In this document: positions 1 through 13,451 of the stretch, in pieces | Position numbering within the stretch: position 1 is the first letter of the stretch | Layout of the letters: each line of letters opens with the position of its first letter | Assembly: GCA_000328365.1 (NCBI GenBank) | Contig: KB300344.1 | Location: 190,855 to 254,854, forward strand | From: Capitella teleta | Taxonomy: Eukaryota > Annelida > Polychaeta > Capitellidae | DNA length: 64,000 bases | Direction of reading: 5' to 3' | Program-made: the position numbers and the translations under genes | Notes under the pieces: model-generated | Told to the model about the DNA's origin: nothing | Database searches by the model: none | Seen by the model: only the letters and a program-made list of their open reading frames with translations

Positions 1-1425
1 TTTTCCAGGTAACCGCAATTGGAAAAGGTATCACATTTCATTTTAAATCAAAATCAATACTTATTACCTGAGGCAATTAAATAATGATATTTGGTATGCT
101 ACATCGTAATGGAGCAGTCGATCAGTCCCAGGAAAATTACTAAGCATCCATGATCTGTGAAAGAATATGTAATGAGGAAGCTCATCAAATATATCGCTTT
201 GAATTCATACTCACCAGTACTCACAAGGCAGGCATAATTATTTAATTTCAATCCACGAGCAAATACTCATATAAGGCAAGTTTTCTACGTCTGAATCCCT
301 GAAAATATAATACTTTTTTTTTTTGTTGGGGGTGGGGGGGGGCTCATGCACGAATAATATTAAATAATTTCACTGTTGGTTTTCCCTTGAAAATAGTATA
401 CACATAAGAATGACGTGTTAAAATTTTGTGTTGTGTAGGAAGAGTGTGATAACCTCATTAATCTATTTATTTAGTTGATAAAATAAGATAAAATACTATT
501 CGATCATAAATTCATTAAATAATCAATCAGCCTATTGGTAATGCATTTTATGCATTGGGTCAACAATGTAAAACAATTATTCAAGTAATGTTAATTTTGC
601 TATATAATATCTTGATCAATAAAACGTGCAAAGTTGTTTTCTCAAGAATAACTGACTTCATGATGATTAGCAATGTGATCCTTTACTTGTGCATAGATTG
701 CTCAATACAATCTCCTCAATCATCAAACATATGAGAACTGATGTTGAGATTGCAATGCTAGGCAGGCAGAGTACCAACAATTCATCCCTTTTCTAGTAGT
801 CAAGTGGATATTCATGAAAGACCTGCTGATCCTTGAAATCCCCAGCCAGGTCTGAGGTCTAGATAATAAAATGAAAACTGAAGTCAGAAAACTAATGAAA
901 GTTTGTTGATTAGCGAACTCACCGGCACTGATCACGGAGTCAAGAAAGAAGTTAAATCTCTGCACAAAACACTTTATTGAGGGGTGAGAATCAGAGGCTC
1001 ACTTGTATCTCATTTTGATTATCTGCATGTTGATGTTGAATATTTTATTTAGTAATAGAGACGCATCAAAAGTTCAGAAGAATGAACAGTTTTTCGTTCC
1101 GCATTTATGAGCAGCTGTTCGTTGCCAATGTTATTGAATGTAAATTATATCAACCGGAAATAATTTTCTCCTTATTCGATGCGTTATGAATTAAGTGAAC
1201 TTCGAGCAGCTTTTTATGTGAGCGATCAATCCATGCTATAGAGTATCTCTGCCTGGACAATCCTACTTTAGCCGTACGCATGGTCATCTTGAATGTATCA
1301 ATTAACACCTTAGTCGTTAGTCACCGTTGTGAGCCAGGCACTGGCAGCTCGGACACTGCTTGGGTGGGCATTCCTTAGATTCCATGTTGTACTAATATAA
1401 TCGCCAGTCCCTTCTGAACTCGCCA

Positions 1426-1481
1426 TAGCTCCCCAAGGGTAGCGGAGCAGTTCCTACACTACGCTACGGTTTGGGGAGCTA
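1426..1481. repeat. Imperfect hairpin (inverted repeat)
   Basis: The arms 1426-1444 and 1462-1481 are nearly complementary: an 11-bp perfect outer stem (TAGCTCCCCAA with TTGGGGAGCTA) and an inner 5-bp stem (TAGCG with CGCTA), separated by a small internal mismatch. The loop is about 17 nt. It could be a transposon end, a structured RNA or chance. No flanking target duplication was found. Confidence 0.5.
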
Positions 1482-4400
1482 GGCATTGATTAACCAGGTT
1501 ATATAACTATACACCTGAAGGGTAACCCCTATCCACGGTTACAATACGTCGTATTAGACGCAAAAAATGGGAATTCAACGTTTTGACAGATGTTCAAGGT
1601 CGATCATAACGCACTTGATCATCCAACCAAGATGAGGCTGTATTGTTATAATTATTATCACGTAACAAATTGAGTCACGCGTACAACCACGGTTTATTCA
1701 GATAATTCGGGTTAACAGATCGACAAGTCAAACTGAATTTACGTACAACACAGTCACGTGACCCGTGGTTTGCGAAGTTTTACGTGTTTTGGCAGACCCG
1801 CAAGCGGCGCAAGGAATCTCGTTGTGATCAGACTGAGAAAGTAATCAATCATTAATTAACCATTAATCATACGCATAATAATTACTATTATAATATATGT
1901 ATTATCCCCAATCTGTATCACTTACAACACAAGTGAAATGCAGAGGGAGAATCAGGAAGGGTTGCCTCCGTCTTCAGGGGAGGTTATGTTTCCATGTGGG
2001 TTTGTCTGCCTTTTTATTCACCCCACGGTGAAGGGTTGCATGCTTTGTACTTTTCAACAAGATGACTTTGGTTAATATGAATTGATGCATTAGCATACGT
2101 TGCCGATGATGTAATTTATATGACTTATTACATATTTTATACTTATGTTGTTTTGAAGAAATGTCTCTTATTCATCAGGAACAGCGACTCTCTTCATCTT
2201 CATCGGTGAGCTATTTCAAAAATGCTTCCATGATCGGTCGTCTGTCTGTGTCTCTTTATCTGTCTGTTTGTGTCTGTCTGTTTGTCTGCTTTCGATGTTG
2301 TTTCTGTCTGTGTATCTCATCTATCCGCCTTCATTCATCAATAGATGTGCTAATCACATGAATTTATTCTGCAATGCTGATTAATTCTTTAATCAATGGC
2401 AATCATTTTTAATTTCTGCTATACAGAATGTAGCAATGCTTTTGCTCAAGGTTGCATAGTGGCTTTATTTTTCATATTATTATCTATGGAAATTATGTCT
2501 GGTGATTCAGACTACTGTATGATTTCAATATAATTTTCACAACTGGTATATTTGGTAAAAGCTGTTAAAGAAAAATTAATGAATTTACAATTCATGGAAT
2601 TTGGAATCATTACTGGTTGTAATAGATCTGGAGTAAGGTAAGTGGGTTGCGTAAGACAGGGGGTCATCTCAATGCTGATGTAATAGTCACACCGTCCGAG
2701 AGAGAGTGTTTGATGGAAAATTGAACTCGTTCAAGAAATCTATTGGCATTCATTTTGATCGCCCCGTAAAATAAGTATTCGTCGGGCATATGCATGGTTA
2801 TTGAGGTGAAATGTCTGATAATTATGTTAATTTATTTGGTATTTCAATTACAGTGAGTGCAGAATAAAAAGCCACTTCACTCATTGAGATGGTCCCTAAG
2901 ATTGTATCAGCGTTATGCTTTATAGTTCTACTGCATTCTAACACGTACCACAAGGTTAAAAACAATCAACTTTATTGAGATTTATGTCACCCAGTTAAAA
3001 AGACATTGGTCCTTCAACGTAATGTAATACTATTTTTAAAATACCCTGTAATTCTGAAGGCTGAAGCTCTTTGACTTGTGTTAATTTCGGGTCTAAACTT
3101 TATGCTCAGGCACCCAGTTTGACTGAGGTCCTTGTGACCTCCCAATTGAGGTTTGCACTCATTTCTTCCTTTCTTATGTTTAGCCTGGAATGCATTGAGT
3201 TCTGTATTATTTTATATGTAAACATTTTCTTTTTACTCTCGAATTCATCATGCATGTATTCAGAAAATTTAATATTGAAATTTCAATATCATTGCATAAC
3301 TTTTTTTTAGCAATACAAATACTATTTAGATGAATTGCATAGTGTTTTATTGCTTTGTTTACCGTCAATCAGGGAATATTGATGGATGGATAGGCCTATA
3401 CAAGGTCATTTCGAGGTCAAAATCTAAGCTCGCGACGCAACCCCAGTCTTCAACTTATCTGAACAGAATAAACAGCAATAAATTTAAAAGAAACTTTTTT
3501 ATCGTCCCATATTCGATGGATAAAGAAAAAAAGCGAATGCTATTGAGATAAGTATTGTGGGTTATATTTTTCTGCGTTCAATTAGTTAATCAATTGCGTC
3601 GTATCAATTCTTATCTGCCGATATCTCTAATCTATGTACACAAAAGTATCCCTGATTACCAGCCATTAGTGCCTCAGTTATACCCGTAATTGACAGCATC
3701 ACTCATGCTGAACTTATTAATTGGTTTTGCGTTGTGAATGCTTTGAGGGCAGCTTCATCAGTTCGTGACCTGACACAGATAGTGTTTTCTTCGTTTATGG
3801 TTTTGGCTTCAAGAACTGCAATTTATTTCCACGATTTTTCCTCATCTTCTTGAGACTTATCACACATACGAGAAGTCGTTGGCGCCACCTGCTGTAGATG
3901 CATGTATATTGCTGCTGTATATCTACAAACAAGAGACCTGAAAATTCCCCAGAAGTACTATTGTAACGTAGATCAATTACTAGTATCACTTATCAGTTAT
4001 TTCACTTATGTTTAATACGAGTCATACTTCGTCGAGTTTACCCTAGCTGTGACATAGCAAAACTACATTTGTAATAGCATTACCTCTACAATGTACTCTT
4101 GATTTGTGCCGGCTTATTTGCCCGTTTTAAGGAATTTTATTCCAATTTCATTTGGTTTTGCTTCATCGTTCTGTCAAGTGGCGCTGATGTAAATATCGGC
4201 ATGATGATGATGCAGAGGTGGAAAGTAAGTGCTGTGATCGACGCAATGAGCTAAGATTTTGAATGTAGGATTTTCGAATTCATTTATTTTAAAGTCAAAC
4301 TACATTGTAATGCAATACCAGGGAAGTAAGTCCACGTTCTATTGCATGAAAAGTCATTAGCAATGTGTAAAACCCGCGTCTGCTTATTATGCAATATATG

Positions 4401-7143
4401 TGGAGTCATCTTGATAATTTCTGCCAAATTTCAGAAGTCAGAGGTACATTGGGCATTGATCATGACATTCAGAGAGGAAAGTAAAATATAAATTCATAAG
4501 CTAGATTTAATTTGTGATTTCTGTTCAGCATTAATACAAGTAATTAATGTATTAATGATGCATATAGTTAACCTCTGCCGTTATCGCCTGACGGCTGCGA
4601 ATTGATATTAATAATATTTTATATCACCTGTTCAACTAAACCAATTGCAATAATTAAAAAATAAAATTCCTCCGCAATCCACGTCACCCGCAAGATGTTT
4701 CCATTTGTTCTACTCCGACCCCGTTCTCGACACAGCTTGTCAGCGATTCATTTGCCTCAATTAGCATAGTTATTTGCCTTTTAATTAGATGGTGAAGCCT
4801 ATAGTACCCTCCATTTGGCACATGTTGAATTCTCCCGCATCAAAGCAAAAACTGCTCGAACCTCGCTTACATCTCGTGCACCTATATGCAGCTATAGGCA
4901 GATGTATGTATCCCGCATGACGATATGTTGTTCGAGCACAAAATCCTATAATTATAATTATATGTAAGTGAACTCCAGTGAATACGCCTCCATCATTTAT
5001 GCATTGTTGATCAAGTCAATCACTGGATCACACACTTGAGCAGCCAGCTGATGCCTCTCTTACCGAATAAACCTACTTTTAAGGGGAGAGTTAGTTGTCC
5101 TGTGCCCCGTGGGTTTAGGTTTTGCACCCTTGTTTACATCCTGCTGCCATTATTGCGTCTGCTCATCCGAATCCCGCAATTTCCCATCAGTGATCCCTCC
5201 CGGGAATTCCTTTCATTCGGGGAATCCTCTATGCTGACGTCATTCGAATCTCCCTCTTAGGACGCCGTCTACGAGGAATTTCATGATTAATGAGTAATTA
5301 ATTCCGCGAATTTAATCAATTAATGAGCCTCGTGTACATATGAGCAGCCATAAACTGCAGCAGCTGCAACTCGAACTCTGAATATATTGTCAACAATTCT
5401 ACCAATCCCCTTCATGCATCTACTGAAATGTCCAACGCCAAAAAGTAGGGCGAATGGTGTACAGCGCCCCCTGGCGTTGCTCCATCGCTTGCGTTGCGAG
5501 GGAAGCAACCCCCCCCCCCCCCTTTCCCCTCCCGTAATTCCACCCTGCGTCGTCGCGTTGAGTGTGTCAATCGCGAAGATGTACACAGGCAGACGACGGA
5601 GCCTACGTTATGTCCTATACAATGCCTCATTGTGGATGTCGAGGGATGCAATTATTGAGCAATTAATTTGTTATTGGAATCACGCCAATACATAAGATGG
5701 CTGCCTCACGGTATTCCGCCATGCTGTCATCAATCTATATGACATTAAACACAGGTTATAGAGGCTCATTCAGATTGCTACACGCATTACCTATATCATA
5801 TGTACTTGGCGTATGGGCACACCGCGCTCTATATATGCATGCACCCGCACGCGGACATAAAAAGATGAAGATAAAAAACCGCGAATAAAAAAGCGAATTC
5901 GCGGGAGCTGTGCCGTTTCCATGGTTACAGTGCGTCGGCGGAAATGGTTCGGCGGCCATGTTGGATCTGATTGGCGAAGCGGAAGCGGTTCGTCTTCGTC
6001 CACGTGTGAAATGCAATGCTGGCTGGCATCGATGCGAGGTCGAACGGAGGAGGGGCTATCTATGCAGGGGGAGACGCGGGAGGGACTTTTATGGCCCTCC
6101 TCGTTCGCTTGATGAAGCGCTAGAGATTATTCTCGGGAAAAAGACCTGACGTCGAAATGATGATTTCTTCGACGATGAAGTGAGGTGCGATTATTGAATT
6201 ATTCCCGCCATAAATTCGCCGCTTGCACCCGCGTCCGTCACGCGGTCCCGATGGCTCATTGCCTGTTACCCGCATGTTCCGCGCCCAGGGAACACGTCGT
6301 TATGTTTCCCTATGGTCCTTCGGCTCCCTCTTCACGTCCGCGTAAGAGCTGATTAGTCAGCAAATCACCGCCTCGTTCGCTCCCTCCTCTTCTTATTTCC
6401 ACTTTACCCCTCAACCACGTGACTCCTGCGTTGCTATGCATTGCTGTGCAAACAGCCGCAATTCCTCGGTTTATCCTATTTCAATCTGTTACGCAATCCT
6501 GCATTGTACGCGTGTGTATGCATTTATCATAATTGAGTAGACTGTTGTATAAATATTGACCATTTCGTTGCATATTGTTGCCTTTTGTGGACAATCGTAT
6601 CGTCACTATGCATAAGTTATATAGAACCTAATTGACTCAACAACTGGAGAGCATTGGACTTTCAAACGTGAATCACTGAACTCTTGTGTGTCTAATGCAT
6701 GTGGCGCTTTGAGTGTGTTTGCATCGGTGCATGCATGGACATTGCGCTTCGCAACAATGGAGCATTGCATTATACATAAACATCCAATAACCGCGACTGA
6801 ATTGCGACCATCCACCGCGATGTCGCCATGCACGAAATTTGACTTGTGAGGGGGGGGGGGGGGGTTTCGCGTCAGTTTGATGTCATCTGCGCAATCTCGG
6901 CGTCGTCGAGCCGTGAAATTCCTTCTGTCAGTTTCGTCGTCGTTTATCTGCTCGACTCGTGACGTCGATTCGTTTCCAGTTCGGCAAAACCGCTTTTGAT
7001 GATGAATGGTTCGACATCGCAGAACACGGCACACGGTGCTGCTGCTGCTGCTGCTGTGGTGGCTTCGCTCGTTTCTATTGCCATGGTTGCGGTGGTCTAA
7101 CGGCAGTAGTGCGGGCCATGTCTCATTGCATCTTGAGTAGTGT

Positions 7144-7200
7144 GCAGGGTGATTGAAGAACCTTTGCCAATGAGAAAACCCCGGTCCCGGGCCTCTGACA
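7144..7200 (+). repeat. Possible second copy of the SINE core domain
   Basis: Positions 7176-7194 match exactly, on the opposite strand, 19 bases inside the SINE at 23437-23455. Upstream, a GCAGG...AAGAACC...TTG pattern also follows the SINE sense sequence. The tRNA-like head and target duplication were not found here, so this would be an internal fragment only. Confidence 0.35.
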
Positions 7201-8406
7201 CACGAATGACAAGTGTACCACGACCTAATGCACAATTGAGGCCTAAAATGGTATATTTTATTGAGAGGGGTCACGAATAAGTTTTACTTCTCAACAACCC
7301 TTTCCTCATTTTTTTTTTTCTTCTTTTTTTTATATCCTCTGAGCAACTCATTGCACCTATAAGGACAGTTGAGATTGCACTTAGCTAATGTTGTCAATAC
7401 TCGAGAGAATATTTAATTATTTATAACAAGTTGATTGATTCATTGACAATGATCTCTCGATGCTTGAAGTTTGTTTAGTAATTCAAATTGTTTCTTGATT
7501 TACGAAGTTCTTCAGACGCAAATCTGTAGATAGAAAAAGTAAGAGTTAATTTTAGGTAGGACATTGAAAGGTTGGCGCAATCTTTCGGTGAACACTTCCT
7601 CGTTTATTTACCGAAGTTCGAATGCATTTAATAGAATAAACAAATGCCCCGTTTGTACAGAAATAACCCTATGATAATTATTCTTGCGCATTCCAGGACC
7701 CAATTATCTTTGAATCTCATTCCACCAAAAAGAGACGCACGCACGCCAACAGACTGAATATATCGATCTCTGGGCAGAGTTTGCACGCTGATTAAATATT
7801 CGTTCTTGTTAATTTTAGGGTAAGTAGGTTGCGATACAATTGCTGCTAACATGCTTCACTGCAGCCGTTTCCACAGAAACAGCGTCCCTAATTAACATGC
7901 AGCAGCAACCCACGATTCGAACTATTTGTTGACCTTCTTTACCGCGCACCACGTGTCGATGTTGTCGGGCACACACAACCAGCAGTCGACGCATCGCGGA
8001 TGGCTAAATCGTCGTCAAATACATCTCCTCTGCGCATGCGTCATTAATCACAGCTGTTAAATACCCTTGAAACCCGCCTTTTATCTGCCCTTGCACGACG
8101 CCTGGTAATTCCCCCACAAAACCACCTTTAATGATCACCTCATGCACTAAAAGCTTCTCTTTTTTTTTTTTGGTAGCCTCTGTATTTTTTTTTATTTTTT
8201 TATTTTTTATTTTTTACCAATGCTGGTGGTACATTGAAAGTAATATATGCACACTGATTTTGTTTTATGTGAGTACTTTTTTGGAGTAAGAGTATATAAG
8301 GGTCCCCATTGTCCATTTCGCTGTTCCGCCTCGTCTTTCAATCGAGTGATATCTCGAGGGACTCCGTTCGGAATAGACCTGCGTGCGATGCCATTGGCCC
8401 CGTGTC

Positions 8407-8418
8407 GCTCAGACCTAT
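8407..8418. promoter_or_regulatory. YY1-like palindrome
   Basis: ATGGCCGCCAT contains overlapping, opposed copies of the GCCGCCAT core typical of YY1 sites. It lies about 120 bp downstream of a TATATAAG word near 8293. No gene start was recognised nearby, so this is a motif match only. Confidence 0.2.
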
Positions 8419-11400
8419 GGCCGCCATTTATCTCCCCCGCCAAGCCATTAGCAATTTAGCATCCTCTCCTTTCTCCTTCTTCTCCTTCTTGAAGTGAATG
8501 TCGATGTCGTATTTACCTCAACGTCTTAGTTCCATTCGACGGGACACTGCCACTCCACTTGATAACAGTCACGAAGCCGCCCCTCCCCCTTTCGTCTCAA
8601 TCCGGCATTTATTAGGGGACTTCTTCCTCTTCCGTTCGATGTGCAATGTCCATTTCGTCTCCCAGGTAACGAGGGGGATTACAGGCTCCGTCGTCATGGT
8701 GAATTTGTTCTTCCGATGTTCTGAGTGTACGCCAAACGACACTCCGCTTCTCGCTAAATTGTTTCAATTGAATCTTGATTCTTGGGGTGAATTGTGCTTC
8801 GATGATTTTCCGATCCAAAATTAAGCAGCCCCCGTATTCCTTTCATTCGTATATATTTAGTTGCGCGCCAATCTATTCTTGACACCTCTTCCATAAGGGG
8901 CTGTATATGCGACGATCTGGTAGGATAAATAACTTCTGGGATGATGCATTCTGGGTACTACAGTAATTGAGGTAATACATGTACTTCTGTCTCAATTATG
9001 CAAGGTTCCTAATAAATTCATTAGATTGTCATTATCTGAATAGAATGAATATCACTATGATTATCATATGGGCTGATAGCACTACGAGGGACCCTAGGGC
9101 CAATTTGAAGGCCGACTTTAGCGCTGAACTGAGAAATAGGGTCATGTCTCATACAATATTTGCGACAGTTAAGAGGTCCTTGGCAAGCCTGTTGAAGTCA
9201 CACTTCGCCGTGACCTCGGACAGACCTCCGACATGATCGCCAACGAAGTCATTAGCAGCGCCATTATCTGCTTATCTGGTTGAGCACCTGTCAGGTGACT
9301 GAGCTTCAATCATCTTTCGGGTCATGATCGTGTTATGCGTGTACCTCTAGCCCTGCTGCAACAGCATAGGTTGCCCGTAGCAGACAAGGCAGTCCCGTCA
9401 ACCCTCTCCCTCATGGCACGCACGCCGGAAAACCAGCATGCATGCACCAGCTGTAGTTTTGTTTGAATTCCAACACATTGATCTGAATCACAACTGCTGC
9501 GATTTATTGATCCTATATTGCCTGTAATGATGCGTGCGTGTTCAAGGGTTACGCACAGTACAATCACGCACCGCCACTCAGCGTGCATATAAAGCCTTTC
9601 ACCCCGATCGCCGTCCTTCCTACTTCAAGAGACCTCCCCCAGTGGTCGCCGGGTGGCTCAAACAAATTAACAACCTCCTCGAGCACTCTCTCATCCAAAG
9701 TCCGCTGTCAGTGCAAAGCCTTATAAGCTCGATTATCTGTTTGGAATCGTCGCATTCTTGTCGAATCGTCATCTCAGCTACAGCATCATGTCAGGCAACG
9801 GAAACCCAGACCCATACGGAATTCGGGAGGTCAGTTAGGATCGAAACGGAGTTAGAATTTTGAATTCTATTTATATTTTTTTAATTCTGAAAAAAAGAAA
9901 AAGAATTATAAAGTTAATACTGATAACTTTTATTCTTTCCATTTGCATTCTCTTACTCTTTTTCCTTCTCATTGGTGAGCATTGTTGCCGAATTGAAACA
10001 CTCTACTTTTTTTTTTTCAACTCGAATCAAGCTTTTTTTTTGCGTGCGCACTGAACTGGGCAGCGGTGGTTTTTATTTTATCATTTTAAATTTTATTTTA
10101 TCCTTTTTAATTTTAAATAATGTAACTTTATCATAATCTGAATTCATAATTTTCAAATTTAAAAAATCTAAATTACCGGGTTTTTTTTTTTTTTAGGAAA
10201 TTCTGGGTTTTAATTCTAAAGTTTTATTTTATTATAGATTTTTTTTTCCTCCCTGACATTCTATGCAACAGAAATGACTAATTAAACGAACCATATCTTG
10301 TATTCCCAGTCTAAATACTTGAGTTAATACACTTTTTCTAAAAGGTTTCCTGACCGAATACGAAAAAAAGCCTTTGAACATCTCTCTATTCACCCCTTCT
10401 TCTTTTATTGATTTTAACTGATAAAAAGAACCCTTCCTTGACTGAGTCGAACGAGGATCGTTTTATGGGTCGAGTACCCTCATCATTCAGCGCTTGGAGA
10501 ATTTCCTCAGTTCTCTCAACAACCAGCATGTAAAGCAGTAAACCTTTACTACTAATCACGAATATCACGTGACCTCCTTGCAGAAGCAAGCATGCAATCA
10601 TAATGTTCATTAATGAGGAGCGATTGAATTGAAGCATCATTCTCTGACGTCATCCTAATCGTAACAGATGGACGATACGAATTAGCAGCGCTCATTAAAT
10701 TCAGCATAATTTATGCCTAATTACCCGGCCGTGATAGGGTGCGCTTGCCTTTTATGGGCATGAGGTCCGGTGACCTTGAATGTCCTTCGATTTGGTTCCA
10801 TCTCTTTCACTTCGCTCTTTTAGCTTCCGTTCTCCAGTACTCGAATCCACTGAATGAAAATAAGCAAATTGAAACCATGACATTTCAATGTACTTTTTAT
10901 TATTCGGATTTAAATGTTATTAAATTGACATTTATGCGATTTTTGTATTGGTTGTTCGCAGGCAGTTACTTAAGAATTATCGCCTCTTCCTTTTTTACCT
11001 TTCTCTTATTCTTTCTTCGTAATTAATTATTATTCGCTGTGTAAGTTCAACAAAATGTCAATGCTACGTCATTGCTTTGTTTGAGTAATGTTGCCTTACA
11101 TTTAGCCCATTGTCGTGCGCATCTTGCGTTGTTTTGGTGAGGTGCGGCCTCACATGCATTGTGAGCCTTGAAACACCTTTCGTCGTATTCACTTCAAACT
11201 GATGCGATCAGCTTCTCTGTATCATTTATCGATTCCCTTTCGTTAATGAACCCTTTTGGTCGTCCATTCCATTCCGAACAGCGCCATCTTACGGAACACT
11301 GACGACGCAAATCGATTTCGTTTTGTTCTTCGTTTTATGTTCGATCCGCGGCCCTCAACAAAGCTGACTTCAACCTAATCCCCGATCGGGGATTCAGGCC

Positions 11401-11873
11401 AATGTGGCTCTCATCTCTTGTATCTATGATGCTAAGCGTGCAGTTGATGTCTATGAATTCACCACTGATCGTATGAACCTATCAATTTCCACAAGCCAAT
11501 TTTTCTATTTCTCGGGAATTATCGATGACATTGTATTACGCCTAAATAATAAATTCACTCGCTCCTATAATCGACAATTTCGGTCATTAGCTTGAAAGCT
11601 TTAAACCCAAAACAGAGGACGACTCTACGCGTGATGACGTCGATGCTCTGCTATTTCATTAGCGTTCTCCGAAACAAGACGCAAATCCGCGAATCAAACG
11701 CTCGTCCGTCTCCGCCTGTGACGCTGTTGGCTCAACCGGATTCTGCGCCCCCTCCCCCTCGCCTTGTAATTACCCCATTCTTCCGAAAGACAAGGGTGCC
11801 GTGGATCACGCGTGCCATCCATCTATATCCATTCGCCTTTTCCGTGCTCCGCCGATCGGAATGCTAATGGCCA

Positions 11874-11910
11874 CGGCGGCCATCTTGAAAATATCCAAAA
11901 TGGCCGCCGC
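11874..11910. promoter_or_regulatory. Opposed pair of YY1-like sites
   Basis: GGCGGCCATCTTG is followed about 20 bp later by ATGGCCGCC, giving two facing copies of the YY1-type core (CAAGATGGC/GCCGCCAT) in a CpG-rich patch. Such sites are common near animal promoters. The nearest assigned gene start is PAPSS, about 1.6 kb downstream, so a role as an upstream element is possible but unproven. Confidence 0.3.
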
Positions 11911-13275
11911 GTGTCTTCTTCGCCAGAAGCTGCGTTCCCTTTGACATTCCTCCTTCCGGCTCCGATTTGGATAGCGGACACCTAATTAAAATCTCAATGC
12001 CATACGCACGAATCAGATCGGCGTTCCCCTCTACTCATCTGATCGTCCTCTGTAAACGAGACCGGCGTCCTCCGAGGGGCATCGGTGCTTACTTTCGCCT
12101 GATTATTCCGAGCCCTGTTTGCCTTTCTCAAGGTGCTATTCGATCCCTAGGGCGGCAATGGCCAACCCCCCATTCCCTAGAACAGGTTTTTTTTTTGTGA
12201 AACTTAGCTGAAATGTCTAATATTACAGCGCATGCGCTGCGCGGGTTCCATTTTGTCGTTGATCAGCTTCGTTATCCGCTCTATTTTCCTTCGTTTTCCT
12301 TTTTGTCTCTGGTTTTGCTTTTTCGTGTCAACTGCGGCTGCACGCGATTTATGCTATGAAGACTTGAGCAAACAGGTTGAAACGTGCCATCAGTTATTGT
12401 ATGTCTATTTTTAAAGTAAAATTTACAACTGCCTCTGTTGAATATAATGGCATATGTAACATTTCGTAATGCTGACTTAATTAATGATGGTTGTTGGAAT
12501 AGCAACCTGATTGTGTCTACGTTATAAATTAATCCATTCTTGGATTTTATCTCTGAGTAGTGAGAGCGTACACCGACACTTAACCCAGTAGAACATGTTG
12601 AAGCAAACAGCAGAGGCCTCCCAGATAAAACGATAATTATAGGTGCATGTATGCTATTGAAGATAACAGTTCTGCAATGATTGTCATTGAATAATGTAGC
12701 AAATAGATTGATACAGTGACTAATGCAGCGCTTGCAGAGGCACCCAGCCACCCCCAACCCTCGAATAACACCGCTCCTGCGAAAGAAAGAAAAATATGTT
12801 CGAATTCCTACTGTACGTCACCCTCTGGTGATTTTAATGATAAACATATACATTTGGCGAGGCTTCAATCGGATATGGAGCAGAAGTATTTTGGCGTGTT
12901 TTCCACTTTCGAAATTTGGACTAATGGATTGATTTTCGTCCAATAAAATCGAGGAAAAAATATCAAAAACGGGGGAAAAATAAAGAGGAATTTCAAATCA
13001 CCTGACGTATATGCAACGTGTGATTACAATTTGAGGTTAAGTAACACTGAGTCATGAACATCCAGTCGTTTTCCGTCGATGTGTGGGCATGTCTAGCTGC
13101 GACCTCATTCGATGTCTTACTGGGGTACTAATATTCTGAACCCTTCTAGAATCCGCACTAATATGGGTCAGTTATGTGAGGAGGGCGGCTAGTCACAATT
13201 AGAAACCCCGATGACATAACAGCCTAATTGATAGATGGTTTATTCAGCGTCCGTTTGATGGGCTTGGCCGCCGCG

Positions 13276-13283
13276 TGACGTCA
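13276..13283. promoter_or_regulatory. CRE-like TGACGTCA upstream of PAPSS
   Basis: A perfect palindromic CRE lies 169 bp before the PAPSS start codon in a CpG-rich stretch, where a promoter would be expected. Two more copies (14783-14790 and 15001-15008) lie in intron 2 of PAPSS. The binding factor and function are inferred only from the motif. Confidence 0.35.
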
Positions 13284-13451
13284 CGGGTGCCAGCACCTAA
13301 ACGATCAGCGGCGACGTGGCATGCCGGCGGTCGGGTGTGCGACGTAGATAAAGCGCACAGCACTCAGTGTTCAGCGCTAGTTGTATAGCAGTGCTTGCTG
13401 CAACACCCTAGTTCTATTTCTCTCCTCTTTAAGGCTTCCGTATCTCTTGCA

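Larger units (their letters stand above)
1..13451. other. Gene-poor upstream region
   Basis: No coding region could be supported in this 13.4 kb. Open frames are short, or low in complexity where they are longer, and none resembles a family I know. It contains G or C homopolymer runs (near 329-343, 5509-5522 and 6850-6864), T-rich stretches (8160-8220, 10180-10250), CpG-rich patches (about 5400-6300 and 11600-12250), a hairpin at 1426-1481, a SINE-like core near 7144-7200 and scattered GCCGCCAT (YY1-like) and TGACGTCA (CRE-like) words. A splice-flanked 37-nt segment near 928-964 on the minus strand was considered but not assembled into a gene. Distal regulatory sequence for PAPSS may lie here, but nothing in the sequence proves it. 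Confidence 0.6.

Noticed and set aside
723-965. Minus-strand exon-like segment reading RFNFFLDSVISA with good splice sites
   Set aside because: Only 37 nt, and its phase does not fit the next plausible segment, which ends in a stop. Too little to support a gene.
6606-7274. 222-codon open frame on the minus strand
   Set aside because: Low-complexity content (serine and proline runs from homopolymers), no family resemblance, and it crosses the SINE-like core. Probably chance in CpG-rich DNA.
12281-12757. 158-codon open frame on the minus strand
   Set aside because: No recognisable domain, no codon bias and no splice context.
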